In this document: piece by piece, positions 28,184 through 39,367 of the stretch | Layout: each line of letters begins with the position of its first letter | How positions within the stretch are numbered: the stretch's first letter is position 1 | DNA from: Akkermansia sp. | Lineage (GTDB): Bacteria > Verrucomicrobiota > Verrucomicrobiia > Verrucomicrobiales > Akkermansiaceae | Direction: 5' to 3' | DNA: 60,918 nucleotides | Assembly (NCBI GenBank): GCA_024405435.1 | Contig: JAKSOU010000005.1 | Span: 1-60,918 of the forward strand | Made by a program: the position numbers and the translations under genes | Notes under the pieces: model-generated | What the model saw: the letters and a program-made list of their open reading frames with translations, nothing else | Database searches by the model: none | Told to the model about the DNA's origin: nothing

Positions 28184-31100
28184 TTAGAAGTTGAAGCGGT
28201 AGCCGACCGTGCCGTTGATTTCCGTGTACTTGTTGCGGAAATCGCCGGTGAAGTCCAGGAACAGGGCCCCGGCGTTCTCGCTGATCGGGATGGTGATGCC
28301 CGCGCCCACTTCCACGCCGAAGGCGCCCATCTTGGCGCTCTTGGTGGTGCGGCGGGCGGGCACGCCCACGAAGCCGTTGGAAGCCTCCGCATCGCGGTCG
28401 CCGGCATCAGCCTTGAGCAGCACGCGGCCCTCGAAGAGGGTGGCGCGGTTGTACACACTGGTGCCGATGGTGCTCTGCAGGCGGGCGCCCGCGGCCACCG
28501 TGAACACGCTGGCCTTGGCATCGCCCAGCCTCAGCGCGGCATCGCTCTTGGAGCGCTCCGTGCCGCCGTCCAGCGAGCTGGTGCGGTAGCTGATGTTGAC
28601 GAGGGGCTGGATGCAGGTGCTGGCGTCATCGTTCAGCGCGGCCACGTAGCCCAGCTCGTACATGATCCCGAAGGCCTTGCCGTCGGAATCAATGCTGGTG
28701 TCGTAGTTGCCGTAGCCGTAGTCCACCGTGCGGTTCAGCTTGGTGTCCGCCAGGCCCAGGGTGGCCAGGAAGGTGTGGGTCCAGGCGCGGTGCGTGTAGC
28801 GGCCGAAGACGGTCACGTACATGCGGTCCAGGTCGCCCTTCGCCTGGTCGGCGGATTCTGCGGTGAAGTCGCCGCTCATGGCGGTGAGAGCCAGGCCCAG
28901 TGTCAGGCGGTTGGTGCAATCCACATCCACGCCCACGGTGCCGCCCCAGCTGGTGAGCTTGTAGCCGGCCAGCGTGCCGTCTGCGCTGAGCTTGCTGTAG
29001 TCGCCCTCAGCGTTGATCCAGGCATTGAAGTAGGGCAGGCCCTCATGCTTGGTGCATTCGGCGAGTCCCATCTGCGTGGTGCGGTTGCGGATGGCGCGCA
29101 GCTGGCGTTCCACATCGTGGTTCCAGGCGGCGCCCAGGGCGGCCTGGGAGGCCCCGCTCATGGCGGCCATCACCCTGTCTGCATTGCCGCGGGTGTAGCC
29201 GCCCTGCTCCAGCTCGGTCATCACGACGGCGAGGTCGCCGCCCTGCTGGGTTGCCTGCGGGTTGTTGTGCAGCAGGGCGTCATCCAGCATGCCGGCTCCC
29301 GCGCGCCCGTTCACGGACGTGGGAGAGGTGACGAGGGTGTAGTAGTTCGTGCGGCGGTCCACCAGCACCCTGCCGTTCTCCAGGCGGGGGTTCTGGTAGT
29401 ACTTGGAGAACAGGTCGCCCTGCAGCCGCACGGCATCCGCGGTGGTGTCGTCCCCACCCAGCATGGCGAGCAGCAGGTTGCGCTTGTAGCCGTGGTCGTT
29501 CACGTCCATCACCAGCGTGGCGCCATCGGAGAGGGCCTGGTAGATGTAGAGCGTGGAACCGCTCATTTCCAGGTGCTCGGCACGCAGGAGGTCCGGCGCG
29601 GCCTCGGTGTCCAGCGTGAGCCCGGTCTCGATGGCGGACAGACCCACACCCAGGGCGCCGCCCTTGATGTAGGAGTACTCGTTGTCGAGCGTGAGCGTCC
29701 TGTGCGAGTTGTCGGTCTCCACGTCATTGAGCATGACGCGCAGGCCGATGCCCTCGATGCCGCCCATGTGGGCCTGGGTGCCGATGTAGGTGAGGCGTGC
29801 CAGGCCGAGGCCCATCACGGTGAGCCCCTCGTCGGCGGCCAGCGTCTGGTCGGCGTTCTCATGCAGGATGACCGTGGCATCCTCGTATCCGCCGTTGTAG
29901 ACGCCGCCCTTGGCCTCCACAATCACCACGCCCTCCAGGCCGGAGTTGACGTCGCCGTTGAGGGTGTCCACGGAGAGGGTGGCCGCCGGGTTCACCGCCA
30001 GGTCGGCGTTCGTGAGGCTCACGCCGCCCACGTGCAGGTACTCGTAGTCGGTCGGGTCGATGTCATCCAGCTGGTTGAGTCCCACCTGGAGCTTGATGTT
30101 CTCCGCGGCGATGTTGACGTTGCTGGCGGTCTCCTCATTGGTGATGAGGTTGACGGTGTCGTCCTCGGTACCGGTGAAGGTGATGGTGCGGCCGTCCAGA
30201 CCGGAGATATTGCGCACGCGCAGACCGGGTTCGGAACCCGCGCCTGTCACATCAATCCTGCGGGAGGCGTCCACCACCATGTGCTCCACGCCGTTGAACG
30301 TGTCGCCGCCGGCGGTGATGTGGTCGCCGCTCAGCACGGTGTAGCCCCATTCAGTCACGTCCTTGTCGGTGTACCAGGTGACATCCTGTCCGCCGACGGT
30401 GAGCGTGATGTTGCTGCCGTCCGTCTCCAGGCCCGCGCCCTCGTGGACGAGGCCGTTCTGTACCAGCAGGGCCAGCGTGTTGCCGCCCAGCATGAAGTTG
30501 GAGGTGCTCAGCGTCTGGCCGTCCGCATGGACGAGCGTGTAGGTTGTGGCCTCGCTCGTGCGGTTGGCGGGCGCTAGCGTGCCGCCGTTGCCCATGGTGT
30601 CCGTCAGGTCGAGCGTGATCACCGGGAATGCGCCGTTGGCGGCGATGGTGTCCACGTTCACGGCACCCAGCTCACCCGCACCCTCCGCGCCGTATGCGTA
30701 GTGGATGGTGTTGACCTTGAGGTTGCCGAAGGCGTTGCCGTTCTCCGCGAGGTTGAGGGTACCCGCGGTCACGTTGCCGCCCTGTGCGGCGGTCTCCGCG
30801 AGCGTGAGGGCGTGCATGCCGACGTCCAGCGTGCCGTGGTTCTCCAGGCCGTGGAGTGTGGTGTCGGAGTCGATGGAGAGCGTGCCGGCAGCAACGCCGT
30901 TCACGTTGGAAATCACCAGCGTGCTGCGTTCAAGCGCGTGGATGGCGTGGAGGCTGCCGGAAGCCACGTTGAGCGTGCCGCACACCGCAATGAGGGAGCC
31001 TTCGCTGTCCTGAATCTTGGCCACACGCAGCGTGGCGTCCTCCGCCACCTCCATGACGCCGTTGTCAAGCGCCAGGGTGCCGGGCATTTCCGCCGTGCCG

Positions 31101-34100
31101 ATGACGAGTTCGCCCTCGTCCACGAAAAAGCCCGCGGCGTCCACGGTGACATTCTCGCCGACCTCCAGGATGAGCGTGCCGGCGCCGGACTTGTTCAGCG
31201 TGGCGCCCTCCTTCACCTCGAAGCGGGTGGCGCTCAGCTTGCTGCCCGCCGCGTCGGCCACGAACTCGTAGTCCGCGGATTCCTTGAGCGTCACCATCTT
31301 GGCAACGGTTTCCCCGGCGGAGAGGTTCACCACCTTGGTTTCCGCAGCGGCGCCGAAGGTGGCGGTGTCGCCCTGCGCGAAGTGGGTTTTCTCGGACGTG
31401 CTCGGCTGGTACCAGTCCTTCACCTCCGGGTCGATGGCCTCAGGCTCGTACGCCACCCAGCGGTGCTCGGTTTCCGTGCCGTCCCACACCAGCTGGCGGG
31501 ACGAGGATTCGGAGTACACGATGGACAGCAAGCCGTCACCGTAGTTGAACGTGTAGTCGCCCTCCAGGTCCAGCAGGTTGGTGAAGTAGGTGCTGGCATC
31601 CACGGTGGCGGTTGTGGCACCGTCGAACACAATCGTGTCCACGTTGCTGAACAGCGTCACGGATTCGCCCTCCGTGGAGAGGCCCTTCAGCGTCTCGTAC
31701 AGGTCGCCAGAAAGCGTCAGCCCCTTGTAGAGCGTCAGGCCGCCGCCGTTGAGCGTCGTTGCCACAGGCGTGCCCATGTTGTAGTCCAGCTTCAGGGTCG
31801 CGCCGCGGTTGAGCGTCAGGTCGGCGTCAAGCGTGGTGCTGTCGGCCAGCGTCAGCGTGGTGCCGTCGCTGATGTTCAGCGTCTGCTTGGCGGTGCCGTT
31901 GTTCTGGGCCACCTTGAGCAAGCCGCCGGGGCCGATTTCCAGGTTGCCCGCAACCTCCAGGGAGTCCTGCACGTTGTTCAGGGTCACGGTGGACGGCAGG
32001 CCGTTCTCTACGGCGAGCGTGGCGTTCACCAGCTTGTTGTCCACGGTGAAGCCCGGGCCGCCGTTCACGCGCAGCGTGGCGCCCGTCACGGTGATGTTGG
32101 CGTTGTCATTCTTCACGTCCTGGTCGTCTGTGGTTCCGTTCGCAACGGTGCCGCCCACGTAGCCGTAATCCTCACCACCCATGTAGGCGGTGCCCTGCAG
32201 CACGATGGAAGCTCCCGCACCCAGCTTGAGGCCCTCGGGTCCCGTGAAGCCGGTCACGGTCAGCGTCTTGCCGTTGTCCACCTTCAGGAAGCCGCTATAG
32301 GCATTCACGCGGTCTGCGGTGCTGTCGGCCTTCAGGGTGGCCGTCTTGGAGTCGTTCACGTTGATTTCGGCAACGCTCAGCGCGCCCTCGAAGGTGGTGT
32401 CGGCGTTCACGTTCACCACCAGGTTGGAGCCGCCCACGGTGCCATGCACGGTCTTGGGGCCGCTGCCGCCGAGGTTCAAATCGGTGTCGGCATCGGTGGC
32501 CACGATGAAGTTGCCGGTCCAGCCGTCGATGTTGCCGTTCAGGTTGAAGGTGCTGTCCACGCTGCCGCTCTTCACGCCCAGGTTGCCGTCACCGGTGAGG
32601 GTGTTTTCCAGGTTCGTGTACTGGGTGCCGGAGGTTTCGGTCTGGCCGAATCCCCAGTCGCCCGTGCCCTTCTTCAGAACCACCTTGCCTTCAATGAGGT
32701 CGCTGCCCAGGCTGCCCGTGATTCCGGTGAGGCTCACGGTGGAGCCGGACTTCCAGGAGCCGCCAAGCGTGGTGAGCTGGGCCTCGGTGTAGGAGACCGT
32801 GCCGGCCCATGTGCCGCCCAGAGTCACGCCCGTGGAGGTCTTGCCTTCATCCACCGCCAGTGTGCCGCCGCCTGTGAGCGTCAGGTTCTTGGCGGTGCCG
32901 TCCGTGGTCACGGTGTAGCCGCTCTCAATCTGCATGGTGGCTGCACCTGCGGCGTTCACCATACCCATGGAGATGCGTTCATGGTCAACCACCAGCGTGG
33001 TGCCCGCGGCCAACTCGAAGGTGCCGAGCTGCTGCTTCTCGTTGTCCAGCGCCTTGCTGGCCTTTTCGGAGCCGCTGTTCACGTAGAACTTGTCGTACTC
33101 CGTGTCACCCTGGAAGGTCACCTTGCCGTTGGTGCCCATCTTACCGATGGACGTGCCGTTGTAGGTGAGCGTGGCGTCCGTGCCGTCCGCCGTGCCCTCG
33201 TCGATGACGGAGACAATCTTCTGGGCCTGCTTGAAGCCGTTGGCGGTGCTGTCGCCTCCCACGTAAGTGGCGGTGCCGTCAACCGTGGTGCATTTGCCCA
33301 CATCGAAGCTGCCCACGAAGGTCACCGTGCCGTCAGCGGTGTTGTCCACGGTGCCGTTCAAGACGAGCTTGAGGCCGGAGGAGGCGATGGTGGAGGTGCC
33401 GCTGGTGGCCAGGTTGACTTCGTTGCCCAGCAAGGAGGCCGTAAGCGTGCCGCCATTGATTTTCAGCGTGCTGTCCGAGCCGGCGAGCGTGCCGGTGGTC
33501 AGCTTGCCGCTCACGGTGGCATCGCCCTGCAGCGTCACGCCGGCGGTCTTCAGGGTGCCGGTTCCCGCCACGGTGGCATTATCGCCCAGGGTCAGGCCCG
33601 CCACGGTGGAGTTGTTGCTCACCGCCAGCGTGTTCGCCGAGCCTATCGTCAGGTTGGCTTCGGTGCCGCTGATGGTGCCGGCAGTCAGGTTGCCGAAGGT
33701 GTAGGACTTGTTGTCGGCCAGGTTCAGCGCGGCCACATCAACATTGCCGCCCTGCGCGGTGCCCTGGGACAGGGTGAGAGTGCCGGCGCTGAGCGAGCCG
33801 TTGTTCTTGAGGCTGCCCGCCACGGCGAGCGTGGCGGTTCCCGCCTTGATGGTGCTGCCGGAGCCGATTTCCACGTCCTTCACGCTGCCGCCTTGTTGCA
33901 GGATGATGGTGCCGCCGTTCTTGGCAATCAGCTTCAGGTTCTCACCGATCAGGTCCATGTTGAACGTGGCCTTGTGGCCGTCCGCCTCCACAAACTGGTT
34001 CACCGTGAGGGTGTGGCTGCCGGGCGCGAAGATGTAGTCCGCGCCGGAGACGGTGATGCTGTCGGCTGTGATGTCGGTGCCCAGGGTGACGGTGCCGCCG

Positions 34101-37100
34101 CTGGTGCTGGCGAAGTAGGCGTTGTAGCCGCTGGAGAACGTGGCGGGCTCGCCGTCGTCATTCGTCCACACGGTGGCGGTGTAGTCCCAGGAGTCGTCCC
34201 CGCCCTGCCAGTAGCGGTTGTTGTCCGCCAGCTTGGAGACGATGACGTTGCCGTCCTTGTAGCCGAGCTTGAACTTCCTGTCCTTCAGGCTGGCGTGGTC
34301 GAAGATGGAGTTCAGGTCCACTTCCTCTGTGAACTCCTCGCCCGCGAGCGTGAGCGCGCTCACGCCCGTGAACAGGTTCGTGCTCTCCAGGGACGGCAAG
34401 CCGCTCAGGGTGCTCCACAGGGTATCGCCAATGTTGATGCCGCCTTCCAGCGAGAGCGCGTGTTCGGTCATCGTATTGGGGTCGGCCATGGCAATGGGGC
34501 CGTCCGCATCCAGCGTGGAGCCTGCGGCCATGGTGAGCGCGCTGCACACCCTCGCGCCGCTGCCGAGGTCCGCCGTGCCGGTCACGGTGATGGTAACGGC
34601 CTTGCCCGTATCCTCGCCCACCGTGCGGCCATCGGCCAGCGTCAGGTTGCCCACGGTCAGCTCGCGCGTGTCCGTGCCGGAGTCCGCAGGCGTGGAGATG
34701 TAGATGTTGCCGCCCTGAGCGTTCAGCTCGGCGTACTCCGCATTGGCGGAGACATCGTTGAGCGAGCCGGTTCCGGCGTTCACAATCTGGCTGGTGGCAT
34801 CAATCACGTGGCCCAGGTTGTATGCACGCGTGGTGTCGAAGGTGATGCGCATTCCGGTGACGCTGTACTCCGCGAACGCGGGGTCGTACATCGGCAGGTA
34901 CTCGTCGGAGGTCACCACGATAGAGGCCTCCGTGCCGCCGTCCAGGGTGGCGAAGGTGACCTCGCCGAGCGCCAGGGAGGAGCCTTCCTTCAGCTCCATG
35001 GTGGCATTGCCGATAGTGGAGAAGGCTGCTTGCGGCGCCATCTCCACCTTCACGCCCTCGTCAATCGTGAGCGTGCCGTCGAATGCCACGCCCAGGCCGT
35101 CTATCTTCAGCGTGTGACCCTTGCCCTTGATGGTGAGCTGCACGGCCTCCATGTTATCCTGGTCCGCAGCTGCCACGTCTCCCACCGTGGCATCCTTCTC
35201 CAGAGTGAGCGTTGCGTTGGCTCCGGCGCTCGTGCCAATGTCGACTGCGCAGTCGCTGTCTATAGTCAGGTTGGAGGTGCCGCTCATGTACACAGAGAAG
35301 GTGGCCAGGTGCTCGCCGCCCAGCATGGAGGTCTTGAGCGTGGTGCTGTCGTTGGTCAGCTCGAGGTCGTCGGCGTTCACCATGATGTGCGCCAGCGTGC
35401 CGGAGTGCTCCGCGGCGAAGTCCATGATGGCCTGCACGGCGTACTGGGCCTCGCCGTTGAGCTGGTAGGTGCTCCAGTCCGCGCCGCTCATGCTGATGTC
35501 GCCGTCAGGGTTCACATCCGACAGCTCGTAGTGGGTGTCGCCGTGGACGATGTCGGTGATGTTGGCGAGGCTGGCGTGATCCGTGTCGTAGACGTGCATC
35601 ACGCCGCCCTGGCTGAAGCCGTTGCCGGTGTCGCTGTCCTCCACGTCCACGAGGTCGCCCTCCACGGCGAAGTCGTCAGACAGCGTGAGCACACCGCCGT
35701 CAACGGTGCCGCTGGTGAGCGTGTCGTGAAGGATGACGTTGCCGCTGCTGGTGACGGTCTGCAGGGTGCCGAGGGCACCGCCGTTCACCAGGTCGAGCAC
35801 GGCGCCGGGTGCCACGGTGATGGGGCCGCTGCCCAGCGCACCCGCGGCGGTGGCCTTGAGCGTGCCCTCGTTCACGGAGATGTCCAGCGCCGTGACAGCC
35901 GTGCCGGTGCCGGCGGCTGCGGTCACGGTCATGGTGGTGTCCGTTCCGGTCTTCACGATGGAGCCGGAACCCGCCAGCTGGCCCACGGTGGTGTTGGCCT
36001 GGAAGGTGGCGGACTGTCCTGCCTCAACGGAGAGCTTGGAGACGTTCACCGCCTTGGAGAAGGTGGCGGCATTGTTGACCACCAGCTCGAACGCGCCGGT
36101 GCCGTTGTTCACCAGGGAGACGTTCACTGCGGTGGCGTTCTCAGAGAAGGTGACCCTGCGCATGCCGGGTGCGTTCGCCTCGATAGACCCGGTCCACTTG
36201 CTGATGTCGCCCTTGTATTCCACGGCCTGGGACTGCCCGGCGCTGCCGCCGGACATCTGGAACGTGCCGTCGCCCTGCCAATCGCCCGTGAGCACCATGG
36301 TGTAGGTCTGCGAGGCAAATGCGGTCAGGTTCCAAGCGGCGTTGGCACCATCGCTCGTCAGCTTGATATCGGCGGCAATCTCCGGCACATAGGAGCTGGC
36401 CCACGCGCGGTCGTATCCCGTGAAGTTGATGAACTCCACCAGGGAGTTTCCGTTTGCGAGCGTGTCGATCCAGGCGCTGGCGCCGTCCCCCTTCGTGGTA
36501 TTGGCCACGCGCACGGTGCCGGTCCAGGCCTCGGCCAGCTCAGCGGTCAGGGTGCCGTTGGTGACGGCGAGCGTGCCGCCTCCCGTGACAACCGGCTTGG
36601 CGGTGCCCACCGTGGCAGTGGTGACGGACAGCACCGCATCGTCGCCGATGGAGATGGTGCCGGGGCCGTTCAGCACTCCCGCGGACAGCGTGCCCGCCCC
36701 GGTGAGGGTCAGAACCTCGTCCTTGGTGGTGACGGTGAGGGTTTCAAACGACACATCCTTGGAAAGCTCCACATCCGCGGAGGCATCCGCGCGCACCACC
36801 AGGGCTCCCAGGTCTGCCGCCTGGTCTGCCGCCAGCTTGGTGTTGTCGGCCAGACTCACGGTGGTGAGCTCGCCGCCGCCCTTGGTCACGGCGTTGGCCA
36901 GGCTCTCCGTGGAGCCATCGACGTTCACGTAGAACGTGGTCAGGGACTTGGCATCCTCCAGCGTCACGTCACCGTTATCGTCCATGGTGACATCCGTTCC
37001 ATTGAACGTCACCTGCACGCCCTCATGGGAGAGGGTGGTGCCGTCGCCCACGGCCACCACATCCACGGTGCCGCCCATGGTGGCATAGCCGTTGCCCGTG

Positions 37101-39295
37101 ATCTGGCCGTCGGAGTATCCCTTGACGGTGATGCCGCCCATGTTGGAGATGTCCAGCACGGCGGTGGTGACATCAAGCGTGCCCGCCTGCAGGCTGATGG
37201 TGTGGGTAAGGGCGTTGTTGTCACCGGCGAGCATCAGCGTGCCGTCGCCGGTCTTGATGATGGTGCCGTCGCCGGTGATGTTGCCGCTCACGGTGAGAGT
37301 GGCTGCTGCCTCACCCGCCGCCAGCTCCAGGGAGTCGCCCTGACCCGTCCAGGTGTACATGGCGGTGTTGAAGGTGGTTCCGGTGGTGCCGTTCAGGGTG
37401 ATGGCCGCGCCAATCTCCACGTCGGAGGCGGAAACACCCACCTCGGCATCGCCGAAGGTGGCGGTGAGAGGCTTCTCACTAGTCATACCGTTCTCGCCGA
37501 GCACCAGCTTGCCGCCATCGTTCAGGTTCACGATGAGGATCTGGCTCTTGCCGCTCTTGTTGGCGGTGATGCCGATGCCCTTGACGGCCATCACGCCGCC
37601 GTCCTCAATGTTGATGGTCGCCTGCATGTCGCCCACGTAGGCGGTGGTGTTGTCGCCGTAGAGCTTGCCGTGGATGTTGGCCTCCGAGGAGGCGGCCCAC
37701 TCGCCCAACAGCAGGCCCGTGGTGCCGAAATCCGTGCTGTCCGCGCCCTTCACGTGCACCGTGGCCTCCTTCATGATGTTCAGGGTGGAGACCTCCCCGC
37801 CCTGGGAATCGCCGAACTCAATGCGGTTGGTTTCCACGCGGGCGGCGTGCGTGCCGTCGCCCACGGTCACGGTGCCCGCGTTCGCGTACATGGCGCCGGT
37901 GATGTTGGTGAGCGCGCCGAGCAGCTTCACATCGGAAGCCGCGTTGGTGATGTAGAGCCCCTGCTTGCGGGCGGTGGCCCCCGTGCCGGGTTCGCCGCCC
38001 GTCACCTCCAGGTTGGAGCCGATGGTGACCGTGCCGCCGGAAACGGCGAAGGTGTTGACCGCCAGCATGCCGCTGCCCGAGGTGGTGAAGGTGCTGCCGC
38101 CGGCAACGGAGATGTTGTTGCTCACGGTAACGCGCGTGCCTTCGCCAATGCCCAGCGTGCCCGCGTTGGTGAGGGTATTCACGGAGAGCAGCGCGTTTTC
38201 ACCGCTCACCGAGAACGTCTTGCCAGAGGCAATGGCCAGCGAGCCCGCGGTGGCGGAAAGGGAATTGCCCAGCGCCAGCGCGCCTGTGCCCACCAGCTGC
38301 TCGGTGATGTCCAGCGCGCCTTCGCCTGTCACGGTCAGCGTGCAGCCGTCCGCTATCGTCAGCGACCTGCCGGAAAGCGTTTGCCCTCCCTCCACATTGA
38401 AGGTGTAGCCGTCGGCGTTCACGCTGATGAAGCGTGCGGTGGGGGAGTTCGTGATAGACACCTCCTTGTGTCCGGCGGCGCCGAAGATGGCATCGGATCC
38501 GTCCGAGAAGTTCTGCCCGGAGGACTCGCCGTCATTCCACACGGCAGCGCTCCATGCGTGCTCCCCGGAGGTTCCCTCCCAGGTGTACTCCCCAATCTCA
38601 GGCAAGCTCGCCACCACGTTGTAGCCGATGTTCTGCAGGCCCACGAACGTGCCGGATTGCAGGGTCTCGGTCAGTTCCAGCTTGAGCGTGTATTCGGAAA
38701 CGTCGCTCAGGTCGATGGTGTCGCCGCTCAGGGTCACGGCAAACTTCGTGTCGCCCTGGCCGTGTCCGCCGCCGGATCCGTTGAAGAGAAGCCCCGTGTA
38801 CGTGGCGGTCTGACCTCCCGCCGTAATGGTGGCGGTGAAGGTTACGTCACCCGTCCAGGTGGCGCCGCTGCCCTGCCACGCGCCGCTCGCGTTGAACAGG
38901 CCCACGGAAAGGGTCATGCCCGTGATGCTCTGCACCGATTCTGCTCCGGTGTAGCTCATCTCCATTGTCCACGGGTGGTCGTTGCCCACGTTGGTGTTCG
39001 GCGTCAGGAAATCGGCCACGGGACCGGCCGCGCCTCCCGTCTGCAAACCGACCGTGTTGCTCGTGCCCGTCTCGTACAGGGCGGTGATGCTTGAGCTCGG
39101 CGGGTTGAGCACGTCGGTATTGCCGAACGCGTTCGCTGTGCCCACGCTCAGTGCGTCCGACTGCGCGCAGTTGCTGAACGTGGTCGTCATCGTTGTGTCA
39201 ACGGTGGCCGCGTACGTCTGCGGCAGGGTGAAGCCAAACGCAGTGATAGCGGCAATCAGTGCCGCGCGAAGTCCCTTGGGGAGGTGTAATTTCAT
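28184..39295 (-). CDS. Giant autotransporter (type Va secretion), 3703 residues
   Basis: The protein has a signal peptide (MKLHLPKGLRAALIAAIT..LPQTYA), then a jelly-roll-like N-terminal region, a very long beta-helical passenger made of short Thr/Gly/Val/Asn-rich repeats (TLTVTGEGAL, GTLSIDSDTTLHG types), and a C-terminal beta-barrel. The barrel is about the last 290 residues, from GLPYFNAWINAEGDY to the terminal FNF, ending in the aromatic residue typical of outer-membrane barrels. A helical linker (AALGAAWNHDVERQLRAIRNRT) precedes it. It would be displayed on the cell surface, where adhesion is likely but unproven. Start 39295 is chosen for the signal peptide; upstream codons fall in the promoter and repeats. 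A block at residues ~919-1099 and a ~100-residue module seen twice also occur in the neighbouring PEP-CTERM protein. Confidence 0.92.
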   Translation of the reverse strand: MKLHLPKGLRAALIAAITAFGFTLPQTYAATVDTTMTTTFSNCAQSDALSVGTANAFGNTDVLNPPSSSITALYETGTSNTVGLQTGGAAGPVADFLTPNTNVGNDHPWTMEMSYTGAESVQSITGMTLSVGLFNASGAWQGSGATWTGDVTFTATITAGGQTATYTGLLFNGSGGGHGQGDTKFAVTLSGDTIDLSDVSEYTLKLELTETLQSGTFVGLQNIGYNVVASLPEIGEYTWEGTSGEHAWSAAVWNDGESSGQNFSDGSDAIFGAAGHKEVSITNSPTARFISVNADGYTFNVEGGQTLSGRSLTIADGCTLTVTGEGALDITEQLVGTGALALGNSLSATAGSLAIASGKTFSVSGENALLSVNTLTNAGTLGIGEGTRVTVSNNISVAGGSTFTTSGSGMLAVNTFAVSGGTVTIGSNLEVTGGEPGTGATARKQGLYITNAASDVKLLGALTNITGAMYANAGTVTVGDGTHAARVETNRIEFGDSQGGEVSTLNIMKEATVHVKGADSTDFGTTGLLLGEWAASSEANIHGKLYGDNTTAYVGDMQATINIEDGGVMAVKGIGITANKSGKSQILIVNLNDGGKLVLGENGMTSEKPLTATFGDAEVGVSASDVEIGAAITLNGTTGTTFNTAMYTWTGQGDSLELAAGEAAATLTVSGNITGDGTIIKTGDGTLMLAGDNNALTHTISLQAGTLDVTTAVLDISNMGGITVKGYSDGQITGNGYATMGGTVDVVAVGDGTTLSHEGVQVTFNGTDVTMDDNGDVTLEDAKSLTTFYVNVDGSTESLANAVTKGGGELTTVSLADNTKLAADQAADLGALVVRADASADVELSKDVSFETLTVTTKDEVLTLTGAGTLSAGVLNGPGTISIGDDAVLSVTTATVGTAKPVVTGGGTLAVTNGTLTAELAEAWTGTVRVANTTKGDGASAWIDTLANGNSLVEFINFTGYDRAWASSYVPEIAADIKLTSDGANAAWNLTAFASQTYTMVLTGDWQGDGTFQMSGGSAGQSQAVEYKGDISKWTGSIEANAPGMRRVTFSENATAVNVSLVNNGTGAFELVVNNAATFSKAVNVSKLSVEAGQSATFQANTTVGQLAGSGSIVKTGTDTTMTVTAAAGTGTAVTALDISVNEGTLKATAAGALGSGPITVAPGAVLDLVNGGALGTLQTVTSSGNVILHDTLTSGTVDGGVLTLSDDFAVEGDLVDVEDSDTGNGFSQGGVMHVYDTDHASLANITDIVHGDTHYELSDVNPDGDISMSGADWSTYQLNGEAQYAVQAIMDFAAEHSGTLAHIMVNADDLELTNDSTTLKTSMLGGEHLATFSVYMSGTSNLTIDSDCAVDIGTSAGANATLTLEKDATVGDVAAADQDNMEAVQLTIKGKGHTLKIDGLGVAFDGTLTIDEGVKVEMAPQAAFSTIGNATMELKEGSSLALGEVTFATLDGGTEASIVVTSDEYLPMYDPAFAEYSVTGMRITFDTTRAYNLGHVIDATSQIVNAGTGSLNDVSANAEYAELNAQGGNIYISTPADSGTDTRELTVGNLTLADGRTVGEDTGKAVTITVTGTADLGSGARVCSALTMAAGSTLDADGPIAMADPNTMTEHALSLEGGINIGDTLWSTLSGLPSLESTNLFTGVSALTLAGEEFTEEVDLNSIFDHASLKDRKFKLGYKDGNVIVSKLADNNRYWQGGDDSWDYTATVWTNDDGEPATFSSGYNAYFASTSGGTVTLGTDITADSITVSGADYIFAPGSHTLTVNQFVEADGHKATFNMDLIGENLKLIAKNGGTIILQQGGSVKDVEIGSGSTIKAGTATLAVAGSLKNNGSLSAGTLTLSQGTAQGGNVDVAALNLADNKSYTFGNLTAGTISGTEANLTIGSANTLAVSNNSTVAGLTLGDNATVAGTGTLKTAGVTLQGDATVSGKLTTGTLAGSDSTLKINGGTLTASLLGNEVNLATSGTSTIASSGLKLVLNGTVDNTADGTVTFVGSFDVGKCTTVDGTATYVGGDSTANGFKQAQKIVSVIDEGTADGTDATLTYNGTSIGKMGTNGKVTFQGDTEYDKFYVNSGSEKASKALDNEKQQLGTFELAAGTTLVVDHERISMGMVNAAGAATMQIESGYTVTTDGTAKNLTLTGGGTLAVDEGKTSTGVTLGGTWAGTVSYTEAQLTTLGGSWKSGSTVSLTGITGSLGSDLIEGKVVLKKGTGDWGFGQTETSGTQYTNLENTLTGDGNLGVKSGSVDSTFNLNGNIDGWTGNFIVATDADTDLNLGGSGPKTVHGTVGGSNLVVNVNADTTFEGALSVAEINVNDSKTATLKADSTADRVNAYSGFLKVDNGKTLTVTGFTGPEGLKLGAGASIVLQGTAYMGGEDYGYVGGTVANGTTDDQDVKNDNANITVTGATLRVNGGPGFTVDNKLVNATLAVENGLPSTVTLNNVQDSLEVAGNLEIGPGGLLKVAQNNGTAKQTLNISDGTTLTLADSTTLDADLTLNRGATLKLDYNMGTPVATTLNGGGLTLYKGLTLSGDLYETLKGLSTEGESVTLFSNVDTIVFDGATTATVDASTYFTNLLDLEGDYTFNYGDGLLSIVYSESSSRQLVWDGTETEHRWVAYEPEAIDPEVKDWYQPSTSEKTHFAQGDTATFGAAAETKVVNLSAGETVAKMVTLKESADYEFVADAAGSKLSATRFEVKEGATLNKSGAGTLILEVGENVTVDAAGFFVDEGELVIGTAEMPGTLALDNGVMEVAEDATLRVAKIQDSEGSLIAVCGTLNVASGSLHAIHALERSTLVISNVNGVAAGTLSIDSDTTLHGLENHGTLDVGMHALTLAETAAQGGNVTAGTLNLAENGNAFGNLKVNTIHYAYGAEGAGELGAVNVDTIAANGAFPVITLDLTDTMGNGGTLAPANRTSEATTYTLVHADGQTLSTSNFMLGGNTLALLVQNGLVHEGAGLETDGSNITLTVGGQDVTWYTDKDVTEWGYTVLSGDHITAGGDTFNGVEHMVVDASRRIDVTGAGSEPGLRVRNISGLDGRTITFTGTEDDTVNLITNEETASNVNIAAENIKLQVGLNQLDDIDPTDYEYLHVGGVSLTNADLAVNPAATLSVDTLNGDVNSGLEGVVIVEAKGGVYNGGYEDATVILHENADQTLAADEGLTVMGLGLARLTYIGTQAHMGGIEGIGLRVMLNDVETDNSHRTLTLDNEYSYIKGGALGVGLSAIETGLTLDTEAAPDLLRAEHLEMSGSTLYIYQALSDGATLVMDVNDHGYKRNLLLAMLGGDDTTADAVRLQGDLFSKYYQNPRLENGRVLVDRRTNYYTLVTSPTSVNGRAGAGMLDDALLHNNPQATQQGGDLAVVMTELEQGGYTRGNADRVMAAMSGASQAALGAAWNHDVERQLRAIRNRTTQMGLAECTKHEGLPYFNAWINAEGDYSKLSADGTLAGYKLTSWGGTVGVDVDCTNRLTLGLALTAMSGDFTAESADQAKGDLDRMYVTVFGRYTHRAWTHTFLATLGLADTKLNRTVDYGYGNYDTSIDSDGKAFGIMYELGYVAALNDDASTCIQPLVNISYRTSSLDGGTERSKSDAALRLGDAKASVFTVAAGARLQSTIGTSVYNRATLFEGRVLLKADAGDRDAEASNGFVGVPARRTTKSAKMGAFGVEVGAGITIPISENAGALFLDFTGDFRNKYTEINGTVGYRFNF

Positions 39296-39367
39296 ATCGG
39301 TTGTATTGTTGATTAATTGTGGAGATGTCTGCGGGGGTGTACAGTACTCCCCGCCATATTCAAAGGA

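Noticed and set aside
30701..39094. A 2797-residue open frame on the plus strand opposite the autotransporter gene
   Set aside because: It is a by-product of the GC-rich, repetitive antisense strand. The translation is rich in Gly/Val/His/Gln without any recognisable domain or start region, while the minus strand encodes a signal peptide, beta-helix and barrel.
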